Part shown: one piece after another, positions 27,227-38,467 of the stretch
Layout: each line of letters starts with the position of its first letter
Position numbering within the stretch: the stretch's first letter is position 1
Source of the DNA: Dirofilaria immitis
Taxonomy: Eukaryota > Nematoda > Chromadorea > Rhabditida > Onchocercidae
Direction of reading: 5' to 3'
Assembly: GCA_024305405.1 (NCBI GenBank)
Contig: JAKNDB010000103.1
Coordinates: 1,674,001 to 1,738,000, forward strand
DNA length: 64,000 nucleotides
Notes under the pieces: generated by a model
Told to the model about the DNA's origin: nothing
Database searches by the model: none
The model's input: only the letters and a program-made list of their open reading frames with translations
Position numbers and translations under genes: made by a program

Positions 27227-27662
27227 TCATTTCTTTTTGCCCAAATGTGCAGCCAACGAGCCAATTGCAGCACCGATATGTGCACCTCTAAAATATTGGG
27301 CATACCTGATAATGAGAATGATTATAAATTCTGCAGAAAGACTGAATAATTCCTTTAATTCACTTATTTCATTAATTGAAAAATACTGAATCATTTTTAA
27401 ATTCAAATTGATGAATTTCATTCCGAAAATTTGACCAGATTCAGAAAGAAATTGAATTCATGGAGATAGCTTTTATAAGCAATAAATATAAATCTTACGC
27501 ATGCTGATGATAATAAGAATGAAAAGGATAAATCGGAGGATGATATATCGGTGCAGGATGCCATAGTGGAGGATGATAACCATAACCGTAACTAGGATAC
27601 CACCATGCTTCAACTCCTTGTGCAAGTAATAGTATGCAAAAAATAAGTATTGGTGATATCAT
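27227..27662 (-). CDS. Small secreted Tyr/His/Pro-rich peptide with glycine-zipper tail (copy 1)
   Basis: Two exons: 27662-27499 and 27305-27227 (stop TGA), intron 27306-27498 with GTAAGA donor and TATCAG acceptor. The 80-residue product starts with a signal peptide (MISPILIFCILLLAQGVEA), then WWYPSYGYGYHPPLWHPAP and more Pro/His/Tyr-rich sequence, and ends in RGAHIGAAIGSLAAHLGKKK, which has a GxxxGxxxG pattern and a lysine tail. No family recognised. The composition recalls small aromatic/Gly-rich secreted peptides of worm epidermis and some antimicrobial or metal-binding peptides, but that is only resemblance. TTTCAG stands two bases before the ATG, which would suit spliced-leader addition. 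A paralogue lies at 37311-37487 in the duplicated block. It is convergent with the cuticlin, 644 bp away. Each exon is below usual ORF cut-offs, so it is easily missed. Confidence 0.68.
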
Positions 27663-27719
27663 AACTGAAATCTATAAACAAATAAGTATTAGTGATATCA
27701 TAGTTGAAATCTATAAACT
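27642..27719 (+). repeat. 39-bp tandem duplication over the peptide start codon
   Basis: Two 39-bp units (27642-27680 and 27681-27719) with a few differences. On the minus strand each carries the ATG and start of the signal peptide. The upstream unit gives an ATG frame that stops after nine codons and has TTTCAA, where the used unit has TTTCAG just before its ATG. Confidence 0.85.
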
Positions 27720-27824
27720 AATTATTCAAATGGCTAATGTGATTAATTATTATTATTTTTCGTTGAAAATATTTGTAACCAAATTGCTATTTATAATTGA
27801 AGAAATATCTCTTTTCTTTTTCTA

Positions 27825-28376
27825 ACTCAATTTACTAAAATTTAAAAATACTTTCAATAACCAATTTGACAAAAAAAGAAGAAATACGTAAAAAAATTAA
27901 CTATGAACTTCTTTAAGTACCAAAAATATTTTCAATATAACGTTAATAAAAATGAAAATAAAAGACATAAATGACAATTACCTGTTAATTTATGGAATCT
28001 ATTAAATTCATTCTCTTAGCGTAACAATCAAGTTTATATTATGTCATTAAAAACACACCTCAGCTCATTGAAAATGGTAGTATGACTCATAAATAGTATA
28101 CATAAATTAAAACAAAAAGAAAAAACATGAGATAATACTATCTATTTTGCAATAAATAAATATGATTAAAGCTCTAAAACAGTATTGAATTTAATTACTC
28201 TGCAGATTCAGAAGTGATCGTTGAAGATAATTTAGTGGAAGCATTTATTATTTATATGCAATATCAAATTATTGATAACAAAAGCCATTACCTTTTATGC
28301 ATTTCATTTTTAACCTTCGAGAACCGGTTCCTTGTACTATTCAAAATAAATTAAATTAGCTCTGAATTTCGTAAAT
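27825..28376. other. Diverged duplicate spacer
   Basis: AT-rich spacer upstream of peptide copy 1 (minus-strand sense). It is recognisably but loosely related to 37500-38105. No gene seen. Confidence 0.5.
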
Positions 28377-28737
28377 GATATAAATTAGAGCAAAGATTAA
28401 AAATTCTGCCCCAATTTCCGTTATTTTTATATTTTTCCCATTTCTTTTCTTTAAAACTAATCATTTCATGAATAAAACAAGCCAATGCTAGGCTTTAAAT
28501 TTTGGCTTAATTTAACGACAAATGTAATAAATAATGAAGTAAGGCAACATATTCAAAGCTTCTCACAGAATGCTAATATTATATTTTGGGCATTACAGCA
28601 ACAGATTCTAAATTGTTGAATAATTAAAGCTAAAAGAAATGACCAACTAATTTCCCAGCGCATAATGTCTTTGGAAAATTTCATGAAGTAGTTGTAACAA
28701 CAGAAATGACATCAAATTGTCGCATATATTAATTATA
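28377..28737 (+). repeat. Near-identical duplicated tract, copy 1
   Basis: Matches 38106-38467 almost base for base for about 360 bp, whereas sequence to its left is strongly diverged between the same two copies. No coding potential recognised. Right boundary falls at a TAATAATAA run shared by both copies. Confidence 0.85.
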
Positions 28738-29239
28738 ATAATAATAACGATAAAATCAGGTCGATAGTAATGGACTAATGAATTTCTTTTCAATTGTTCT
28801 TTTCACTTTCCACGATGTCAACTTTAGACAGTTTACTAATCAGTAATAGAATGATAACGCTAATTAAGAACTTTCCCTTAAGAAAAAGATGTTATTCCAA
28901 ATCGATACGATCAATTTTGTGATTTTGGCATAAAATTTTCAGAAGATCAAACGATGATTATGCAAGATAATTTCAGTTATTCATAAAAATCCTAAAATTG
29001 AATTAATAAAAGAGATCAGCAGTAATTTGAAATTAAAAAAATAAATCTTGAAAAGATGCTCCATGAAAAAGCCCAGAGTTTCGGCTGCTGTAGGTAGAAG
29101 TGAAATTTTGAACGTTCTGTATTAATAGGATGATAAACGATCCAATACAAATAGCAAACGGTACACCGGTGGGAATTTTAAAGCATTGATAGAAATTGTG
29201 TTTGATACGGAAATTTGAACATTTTTAGTAATTGATTAT
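28738..29239. other. Unassigned sequence next to the copy 1 breakpoint
   Basis: No match seen to the other duplicate. A 54-codon open minus-strand stretch (about 29190-29036) is hydrophobic in its centre but has no ATG or clear splice sites; I do not call it a gene. Confidence 0.4.
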
Positions 29240-29305
29240 GTCTACGACCATATCACGTTGAAAACACGACATCTCGTCCGATTTGTCAAGTTAAGCAACG
29301 TTGGG
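29240..29305 (+). pseudogene. 5S rRNA 5' fragment (about first 66 bases)
   Basis: Reads TCTACGACCATATCACGTTG, then CTCGTCCGAT and AAGTTAAGCAACGTTGGGT, the hallmark 5' half of nematode 5S rRNA with a few changes. It stops abruptly near 29305, where homology to the zoo-1 exon at 42690-42757 begins, so the internal promoter is incomplete and it cannot be functional. It marks the breakpoint of the deletion that removed the ZU5 exons from zoo-1 copy 1. Confidence 0.8.
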
Positions 29306-30100
29306 TTTTCCAATTGTTGCGACCTTGTGAAATATTTACTGGATGAATATTCCTATATAACAAGTTAAATTTGCTATGTTTAATATAATACCACAGACAC
29401 ATAATGATTTAACTAGTGATGATAGATATAAAATTATTTTGTTAAAGTATACTTCATTGTTTCACTTTATCACATGTGTTAAAGAAATCTGAATATATGA
29501 GAAGTGAAAAATTCTTTCAGGTGTTTTTGATGTTTCGCAAGCAGTAAAAACATACAAAATTTATCGCTTTCAATGAATTCACTTTGAAATTACTCTAATT
29601 TTGGAAGCCATGCATGGGCAGTAATATCATACGATTTAGATTAGCAGGAAATTGAATTTCAATTGAATTTCGATGACGTTGTAAATAAACAGAGCCTCAA
29701 AACTGCCATCTTCCTTCTTGTGTCTAATATTGCTGAAAATTTTGATTCAAAATTTCTGTAATCTAATTTGAATATAGTAAAATTTGGCATTTTGAATTAT
29801 CCGAAGGCTTTGATGAACAAGGTATATACATATATAATTTTATATATACAAGGCAGATCCCAGAAGCTTTGAAATTCTTGGTCTAAAAAGACAAAATTAC
29901 AAATAGTTCTAATCACCAGTTGGAATAGAATATTTTAATTGATTCACTGTATAGAATAAGCTAGGCCTAATGAATAAACATAACAGAGTAATTCTAAAAA
30001 TTCTCTTCATGATCTAGAACATAATCTTCAAAGCTCTGAATAATATTTTTTAATTTTATGCGCTTGGTCAACAAGTTCTTTTTGAATGAAAAAGTCTGAG
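29306..30100 (-). pseudogene. Decayed zoo-1 exons in duplicate copy 1
   Basis: 29306-29370 matches the exon 42757-42690; the minus-strand reading keeps KYFTRSQ and QLEN. 29530-29735 matches the exon 43164-42980 but with frame breaks and stops. 30035-30095 matches the end of the GUK exon at 43440-43512. These are old, unconstrained copies, in sharp contrast to the nearly identical block that starts at 31064. Confidence 0.75.
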
Positions 30101-31031
30101 TGCTTTTTAGTTATCGATAAAATCGAAATATTTTTAATATAATTATGACGAAATGATTGAATCATTTTGTATAATATTATAATAATTATTTTATTTAATA
30201 TTTTTTAAAACAAATCAATTATATATTTATGCCTCAATACAGAAACCTTTCTTCTCTTATCTTTCAATCTTAAATATTAACAGTTAAACAATACAATACA
30301 CATAAACTTTGCTTTATTAACTGTTGATATTTTATATTAATTGTTTGAAATATTAATGGATTAAAAGAATATAAACATTATCCGTCTCCTATTATTTACT
30401 TTTGTGAAGTGAATATAAGAATATTTAAATGATAATAGATGAGGTGAAAGGTTGCATGAGAATTTACCTATTGTTATAACTATTAAACCAAGTTTTGGCA
30501 AATCAGCGCTATTTAATTTCCTTCTCAAATGCAATATCACTATTGTTTCTGAATATGCAGACAAAACAAGAGACATTCTTGAGGATTATTTTGATATTGG
30601 TCTGATAACTAAATTCTTTATATAATTAATGCGTTGTAAACTACAGCCCATTATCGCGATAAAAAGATTGTCCATATTAAAAGAAACTTCTCGACAGGAT
30701 CAGTGCATTAGGAGTATCAATATCAGTTTCAAGATCAGTTCAGTTCAGTTTCAATTCAATTCGAAGATAGTAAAAGCACCAATTTAATGCTGTTCAAAGG
30801 GATCGAGTGTTGTAGGAGTAGGAGCAGTGGTAAAGGTAGTAAAAAAGAACGACAATCATAAAAGGAAATTATGACAACATAATGTTACAGATGTTGAGGT
30901 GTCTTTTATCACTTACTATATCTATATATCGCTCATTTAGTTTCTACTACTGTATATGTGCAATAATGCTTATAATATAATATGAAAATAAAGACTATAA
31001 TCGAAGTGGAAGAGTTACAATATCAAAAGAT
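30101..31031. other. No feature recognised
   Basis: AT-rich sequence between decayed and near-identical zoo-1 material. A short repetitive TCAGTTTC/AGTTCAG stretch lies at 30715-30760. No gene seen. Confidence 0.4.
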
Positions 31032-34000
31032 TTAAATTACAAATTTATCAAATCCTTTATTAACACCAGCTTTACTCCTAAGTTCACGTATTCTATTTCG
31101 ACCTTCAACATCAATAAAAATAACAATAGGTGCATATTGTGCAAGTTGCAGACGTTCCACCGATCCTGGACTGACATCTAGTACGCAATGCTGAAATAAA
31201 TGATAAACAGTGACAAATTTGCGGAAGAAACTTCATCTTATTATATGTTTTGAAAGATATGAATTCCATAAAAATCAACTTATACCTTATTTGCGGCAAT
31301 AACGGCATCAATTGCACTTAATCGCACAATACTTTCATCGATAACACTCGCAAAACGAAGAGCAAAACTAGCTAGCAACCGCTGCCGAGCAATATCGGCT
31401 AATGGACCGAAAAGTACCAAAGGCCTGAAATATAACTTTAACATTTACCTATAAATTTAACAGGTAGATTTCTAGCTGTTCAAAGTAAGGTTAAAATTTC
31501 CAGTTAAACAATACTGTATGAATAAATTAATCAGAATAACCCATTAAAATTCTATGATTAGATTTAGCTTTTTATTTTCAATCTTGCAAAAGATTTAAGT
31601 TTTAGATAAAATCATATTTAATTTCCAAATCTTAAAATTGACCTCTGGAACTGTGGATGCCTCAGTGTGACTCGTTCATAAGCAGGAAAAGCCATATCAC
31701 ATGTATTCTCAAAAGTTACATCATCAACTACATTCTTTGTTAATGACTTCGTTCGCCGCTCCTTTAATTTGCGACGGAAGAAAGTAGAACGACCAAATGC
31801 TGATGTATCAGCACGTGCTGCCTTTGCTAATTTTTCTGCTCTGAAAAGCGTTGGTTTGTATAAAAATTTTAAATTAAAAAAATTTCAACGGAAAATTTTG
31901 AAAAAACAATGTCATACTTAAGATTCATAACATTCGCAATATAACATTCAATAGAATAAAAATTATGCAAAATAGATTAGTCAATTATATCGCTTATAAA
32001 ATGTTTGTAAATTGATGGCAATCAATTAATATCTTTCGCCAGTCAAATAAATTCTTCCATAGGATTTTAATGATTTCAAAACTGAAAGCTGCAAATATCT
32101 CACGTTTCTAAATTTGGTATTACGCCTTTGTTACTATCATTTTGAACATAATTGCCGTTCTCAGCAGCAGAATATACGCGTGTAGCTTGCCAAAAGCCAA
32201 CCGTTCCACCAAAAGAGTATCAGTGATATGAAAAATATCACCGTTATGAAATGATAATTCCAAATGATTGGATGATTTCTGATGGGCAAAATGTGTTCTG
32301 AAAATAGATTTCTGATTACTATGTAACAAAGAATAAGATAGATAATCTATATGACAAATATAGACAAAAGATAGAAAAAAATTCTTGGCCGTAAAACTCA
32401 GCACCTCATGAATTCGATGATCAAAAATAATTTCATCATCGAAACCTCAGAATAAGAATGTAAAAAATGAGATAAAGAAAAATAATGATTTTAAAGTTAA
32501 CAAACCTAATATAAAAATTATCGCCTAATGGACTATTTCGGATCCTTTCAAAATCCGCAGCTGCGTATTCTACCTTAATTGTTACATCATCTTGCAGTGC
32601 CAGCAAGTGACGAACAGCCTGAAATATTTTGAAAAAAATATATAAATAGAAATCATTTAATTGAAACTCCTCATGAAAAGCAAAAATACATAAATTAATG
32701 CATTAATATGATGGAAAAAAATTTAATTCAATGAATTTTTCATAATACAGAAGAAATATTTCTACCTTATATCATTTGAAATAGATAGGTGTTATCTATT
32801 ATAAATTAAAAAATATATATATATACCTCCTCTCGAGTAACTCCAATCATTGATTTTTCATTGACGGATAAAATTCGATCACCGGATTTAATGGAATGAA
32901 TTGCAGCAGGTGAATCTTCTTGCACAGCTGATACAAAGATGCCAACTTGATTTCCACCAATTACACGAACCCCCAAACTACCTAAAGTTAAAATTTTGAA
33001 TTGTGTTCGTTTCTTTTGAATTTAAGCAACTTGAAAATTGCTGCGGAAAGAGCTCTTTGGATAGGAATCAAACTTTGTCTTGAAATAACAGAAATTTTTG
33101 ACGAAATTTTAAAATTAAGATGATATATGTACCGCCAATTTTTCGAAATCGAACTGTTCTAACACCGACATCGCCTTGACTACTCTGACTATTTGCAATA
33201 CTTCCATTCCTTCGATGAAAATCTCCATAATCAATTGACTGCCGTTCACTTTGAGACCATCTGAAAAATAGAAAACTATTTTAATAAACCAACTAAATGT
33301 TGAAGAAGATATTTGAGTATGTATCAATTCAACTTGATTTCGCTTTATTCGTGACTGTAAATTAATTTGGAACTGCAAAATATTGTTATTAATACTTCAA
33401 AATAAAAAAAAAAAAAACAATAACAAGCTATACTATTCGAATTTAGCGAACAAATGAAAAAAAAAACTTCTAAAAAACAGAAATCATTAATTCTATTGCA
33501 CTTCTCACTTAAATTTGAAGAACTACCTATTGTTCGACGTTGCCGAAACATTGACATATTCGAGTGATGATCGCGATGCTAAAGAATGATGTAAATTATG
33601 CATCGGTGATGGACTATGTCGCGGTGTTCCCGATACCGAACCTAATCGTTCGTAAACCGTATTTTGACTTGGCCATCTACAAATGGTTTTCTAATGATCC
33701 AATTTAATAATCTATTATTCTCATTTAGAAATTTTATAATAATCATATCAATAATTATCTACAGCGAGATATCATATAGACTACATAATCTGATAAAATA
33801 TTTAAAAAAGATAATAATTAGAAAGATGAAGGAAAAAATAACCAATAAATGAGCGAAGATTGTATCTTCATTAAAATTTTTCTTATCACTAAATGTTACC
33901 ATTATTATTGTTATTAAATGCGCATTGAAAATAATTATGTAATGAACATATATCAATTTCCGATTACGTGTGTATTTTAATGAATAACTAGAATACCTAA

Positions 34001-34388
34001 ATTTCGCTGAACCTTTTTCTATAGTAAATCATTTATGCAAATAAAAATTGTTTCGTTCCTAAAATGATTTTAGCAATTTTCATGAAAAATGCAATAACAC
34101 AATTATAGCCCAAAGAAGACATGCATGCTCTCGTGAACCCTATCCCTTTAACTTTCTTTGCTATTTACCTGCTGCTATCCCGTCGCACATCTCTTTGAAC
34201 AACAAGAGAAAGTTTTTCACGACTTTTTGAAAGCCATTTAGTTGCTTCCTCAATTGTAATACCTTCTACAGATTGACCATTTATCCTGAGTACTGTATCA
34301 CCTTCACGCAAACCGGGATCTTTCTCAGCTAGCTTACGATTCGTAATTTCTTTAATGTAGAATTTACAACCAAGGATAATACCAAAAT
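31032..34388 (-). pseudogene. Partial zoo-1 duplicate (PDZ2-PDZ3-SH3-truncated GUK)
   Basis: Minus-strand exons 34388-34169 (PDZ2), 33676-33527, 33260-33133, 32981-32827 and 32618-32506 (PDZ3), 32297-32104 (SH3), 31840-31643, 31424-31286 (GUK), 31190-31032. They match exons of the full gene at 46841-43440 with the same lengths, splice sites and introns. The last exon leaves the shared sequence at 31064, so the GUK end is replaced by a short tail ending VNKGFDKFVI and a stop. It has no PDZ1, no ZU5 and no visible start codon or promoter, so probably not functional alone. The SH3 exon has the same one-base break (A run 32211-32214) as the full gene. One clear substitution: 34181 C versus 46634 T changes Arg to Gln after PDZ2. 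Confidence 0.85.
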
Positions 34389-35340
34389 CTGAAAAAAAGA
34401 TTTCAAAAGACTTTAAAATAAAAAATAAAAATATTTATCATAAAAGTTTAAAAATGAACAATTAAGCTAATAAGTTGAAAAATGGAATTTAAGAAATTTT
34501 AAAAGACAATATTTCTATGAAAAATTAAATTCAAAATAAGAAATTACCAATGAAATGAAGATGATAAATAGAGAGAGAAAGAGAGTAAATTGTACAAACA
34601 AATGATGCAATAAAATGTTTGCATTATAAATCAAGAAATCAATTTATAATTCAAATATTTGAATAGAATTTAAAAATGTCAAATTCATCCTACTTTCATT
34701 TCTATTTATTATGAAAATTAACTATCCATTTCATTGCTTAAATACCGATTTTTTTTTATTTTTGTGTGTATATTTTGTATGCTTTTTTATCTATCATATT
34801 TCTTTATTGCTTTCGTATAGCATTTGTTAATGTTGTAATTTCATAGCATAATTTGTCTTCCTATTTTGCTAACTTTGTTATGTAACAAAGTTAATTAAAA
34901 AGCTTTTGTTTAATTCGAAATAACTCTTCCAACAAATAATTAGCCCAATGGTCTAAACAAATCAATAAAAGCTTCCAAATAAACATTTTTAAAATGCAGC
35001 AAATGCAGCTTGGAGAAAAGTTTATTATATTCATTTCAAATATCTTATAAATAAGCATCGGCAATATCGTCCGATTATCGCTTCCATAAAGCAATTCACA
35101 AGCTAAGCTTTGTTTTATGTCATATTTAAATATGTACATTTTGATCTTATCCTATTGGAAAAAGTTTATAACATCAATTCAATATATTTGAAAAAAAAAA
35201 AAAAAAAACGACTGATGGGAAATGAGACGATCTAAACAAATCAAATGCCAAAAACAAATTTTCTGTTTTACGAAAACCTTTAAAAAAACATTATCTAAGA
35301 GAAAAATTTAACTATTTCAAATTTTAATAATAATAAATTA
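31064..35340 (+). repeat. Near-identical 4.28-kb duplicated block, copy 1
   Basis: Aligns end to end with 43514-47793. Nearly all differences I can see are one- to few-base length changes in A or T runs (for example 44343-44349, 44817-44821, 46465-46471, 47031-47034) plus one substitution. Introns are as well conserved as exons, so this is recent copying, not selection. Both edges are sharp. Confidence 0.93.
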
Positions 35341-35611
35341 ACAATCGATTTAATTAAAAATCATATATATATATATATATATTATTTCAATTTTTAAAGA
35401 GACAGAAAAAAGCAATATATAATTTTAATAATTTCATGACTTGAAAAATTCATATTTTATGTTACATATGCAATACTAATATAATATGGTAACGTTGAAG
35501 CGATTTGGATTAGACGTAATATTATTAAAAAAATAAGCAAAAACTCTTCACTAATTTTTAGGATAGAAGTCAGTGGCCAAGCACTATTGCTTTAGAATTC
35601 CTATCTAACAA

Positions 35612-36245
35612 CAGTATTATATTACGATAAATAACAATTGTAATTCATCATTATCACAGTTATTCGGATTTGTGATTCCTGCGACAATTATGGACTAAAT
35701 TTTAAGGTTTAAAAGTAATGAACCAATTAATATTAAGCATAAAAGAAATTGCATTTGGCATCCATCGTCATCACAGAAGTTAACACTATAAAGTAAGTGA
35801 GTTTAGGATAGTCAGAAATTGATATTTGTTCGTGAAGACTGATAGCGCTTTGAAATCACGTAGGATCAACTTTTCTGTAAGATATAAAATCATTAATTTA
35901 ATTTTTTAAAGATAATGCAATATCGAATAGGTTCGCAGGAATCACAAATCGGAATAATGATGAATTATAATTGTTATTTATCATAATATAATACTGTTGG
36001 TTTTATTTTATGGTATAATTGTGATAATGTTGAATTATAATTGTTATTTATCGTAATATAATACAGTAGGTTTTATTTTATGGTAATCCATTTCAGAAAT
36101 TGTCATTTCTGGAGTAGGCTTGGTGTTCTGAGAGAAATTCATCCTACTAACAACTTGAAACTAGTAGAAACGCTTACTTCAGAAATGAGAAATGTCCATA
36201 ATTGTCGAAGGAATCACAAATCGGAATAACTATGATAATAATGAA
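35612..36245. repeat. Local direct and inverted repeats in the duplicate junction
   Basis: A 54-bp direct repeat (35961-36014 and 36031-36084), each followed by a similar TAA/TAT-rich stretch. The segment 35612-35694 is an inverted copy of sequence at about 35931-35985 and, in part, 36198-36240 (shared core AGGAATCACAAATCGGAATA). These lie just inside the junction of the two duplicate units. Confidence 0.75.
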
Positions 36246-36488
36246 AAAATTTATCGTCTTACAATTGGTTGAAGATTAAACTGTTATGTTTACATCTTTA
36301 AGCATTAATGAAGATGAAATGATAAGTGAAGTAATGAAAATAGTAAACAAATACTGGAGATGATAATGTTTACTTGTAATGAACATTCTTTTGTGAAAAA
36401 TACAGATAAAATAGAAAAAGAATAAATGAACATTCTTTCAAAAAAAAAAATAGCAAAAAAGAGAAATTTTTGAAATTAAACAAAATTA

Positions 36489-36590
36489 GGATCTATCATG
36501 AATTAAGACGTAACATGAATTTAAGATGTTTCATGAATTTAAGATCTGTCATGAATTTAAGATCTGTCATGAATTTAGGATCTGCCATGT
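36489..36590 (+). repeat. 18-bp tandem repeat
   Basis: Three clean units and two weaker ones of TCATGAATTTAAGATCTG. Not present at the matching place near 26200, so it expanded after the duplication. Confidence 0.8.
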
Positions 36591-37310
36591 CAAAGAATAT
36601 AAAAATGTCATTCTACTTACAATAAATATACTAATTGAGGAATTAAATTTATTCGTCATAAACTTCTGAATATGACAGCAATTATTGCTTGTCATTTTTT
36701 TAATTTCTCAGGTAATTTTCATAAATTTAGTTATTATAAAAGAATGCCTGCTAGTAATTCGACTTTCTATTGATACCGTAATCTTTCTATTCTATTTCAT
36801 CATAGTGTTATTGGTCAAAAATATGCAAATTTTCGTCACTTAATTCATGTATAATAAAAGGTTTTGCTTATTATGAAGAATTTCTGTTAGGAAATTGAAA
36901 ATTTGGCACATTGTGTAATGAAGCTTCATTATAAAATCACTTTATTATGATGAAGTTTATTAGCCAAAACAATTTGTATAATTGATATAACTGATAAATG
37001 AATATTAATAATATAATTGATAGTCCATGCTTCTTATTTACCGACGATAACGAAGGGGATGAGAACTGAATAATAGGCTTGTTAAAAATTATAATCCTTC
37101 TTATAACATAATGTTTATGCGATATAATCGAAGATAACAGATCAAAATTCTGATTAGAAAATATTTACAATTTCCCAGAGATTTGCTTATCATATCAGAA
37201 AAGGTTGATGATATTACAGACAATTAATTCTGCATTATTTAAATCCTTTCACATGATTGCAAGAATAGCAATTAAAGAGATGATTTCTTTATTTCGACAT
37301 TTAAAGAGAA

Positions 37311-37487
37311 TCATCCGTGAAAATAATGCGGATGAAACGAATGATGATAACTGGGATAATACATTGATCGAGAATGGAAAGGATGATGATAACCGTAACC
37401 GTAGCCGTAACCACTTCCATGATACCACCATGCTTGAATTCCTTGTGTGAGTAATATTATGCATAAAATAAGTGTCATTGGTATCAT
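37311..37487 (-). CDS. Small secreted Gly/Tyr/His-rich peptide (copy 2)
   Basis: Single open frame of 58 codons from ATG 37487 to TGA 37311. Signal peptide MIPMTLILCIILLTQGIQA, then WWYHGSGYGYGYGYHHPF, then a tail with many His, Tyr, Phe and Pro ending HPHYFHG. The mature part has 9 His and 9 Tyr in 39 residues. It aligns with copy 1 over the signal peptide and WWY start but has gained GY repeats and lost the second exon, so the glycine-zipper tail is absent. AATAAA lies on the minus strand about 20-25 bases after the stop. The bases before ATG are TTTCAACT, so the acceptor-like TTTCAG of copy 1 is missing. The frame is intact although the adjacent duplicated cuticlin has decayed, which suggests selection. 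Function unknown. Confidence 0.6.
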   Translation of the reverse strand: MIPMTLILCIILLTQGIQAWWYHGSGYGYGYGYHHPFHSRSMYYPSYHHSFHPHYFHG

Positions 37488-38105
37488 AGTTGAAATCTAT
37501 AAATAGAATGTTGAAATTGCTAAATGGAATTAATTATAATTTTCCTTCCAAAATTATTTGAAAAAATTAAAAAGCATTTATTTTTTTTAACAACTTTGCT
37601 TCTTATAATTAGAAAAAGAAGGAATATTTCAACCTATTTTTTTGTTTCTATTCATTATAATTTAAAAATATTTTTAATAAATAATTTGACAAAAATATAT
37701 ATATATATAATATGAACTTAATTAACCTTTCAAGTACCAAAAATATTTTCAAGTAGGACGTTGATAAAAACAGAATCTTGACGTAATAATCAAGTTTGTA
37801 GTATATCATCAAAAACTCATTTCAATTTCTTAAAAATATCATATGACTCATATACACAATATATTATTTAGAAAGAGGAAAAAACACAAGATGACGTTGT
37901 TTTATTATGTAATAAATAAATATAATTAAATCTACAAAACAGTATCAAATTTGATTACTGTATACAATATTGAAATTATTGTATACAACGTTAAAATAAT
38001 CTCAAAAGCTTCTATTTGTTTTTTTGATTTTTGTATTTCATTTTTAATTTCCGAAAACCGGTTCCTATTACTCTCATAATAAATAATTAGCTCTGAATTT
38101 CGCAA
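37488..38105. other. Diverged duplicate spacer, copy 2
   Basis: AT-rich, loosely matching 27720-28376. No gene recognised. Confidence 0.5.
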
Positions 38106-38467
38106 ATGATATAAATTAGAGCAAAGATTAAAAATTCTGCTCCAATTTCCGTTATTTTTATATTTTTCCCATTTCTTTTCTTTAAAACTAATCATTTCAT
38201 GAATAAAACAAGCCAATGCTAGGCTTTAAATTTTGGCTTAATTTAACGACAAATGTAATAAATAATGAAGTAAGGCAACATATTCAAAGCTTCTCACAGA
38301 ATGCTAATATTATATTTTGGGCATTACAGCAACAGATTCTAAATTGTTGAATAATTAAAGCTAAAAGAAATGACCAACTAATTTCCCAGCGCATAATGTC
38401 TTTGGAAAATTTCATGAAGTAGTTGTAACAACAGAAATGACATCAAATTGTCGCATATATTAATTAT
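38106..38467 (+). repeat. Near-identical duplicated tract, copy 2
   Basis: Partner of 28377-28737. The copies part at 38468, where copy 2 has about 125 extra bases before the shared TAATAATAACGATAAA. Confidence 0.85.

Larger units (their letters stand above)
35548..36900 (+). pseudogene. Decayed 3' end of the cuticlin gene (duplicate)
   Basis: Corresponds to about 25420-26600. Conserved blocks include the region after AGTCAGAAATTGAT (35814 versus 25677), TTCAGAAATGAGAA (36179 versus 25897), the AGCATTAATGAAG stretch (36302 versus 25986), and the membrane-anchor exon (36750-36850 versus 26360-26490). Frame breaks and stops are frequent. The ZP-domain exons are absent, as expected for a tandem duplication whose left end fell inside the cuticlin. 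Confidence 0.8.

Noticed and set aside
29036..29190. Minus-strand 54-codon stretch with a hydrophobic centre
   Set aside because: No start codon, no good splice sites, no family match; lies beside a rearrangement breakpoint.
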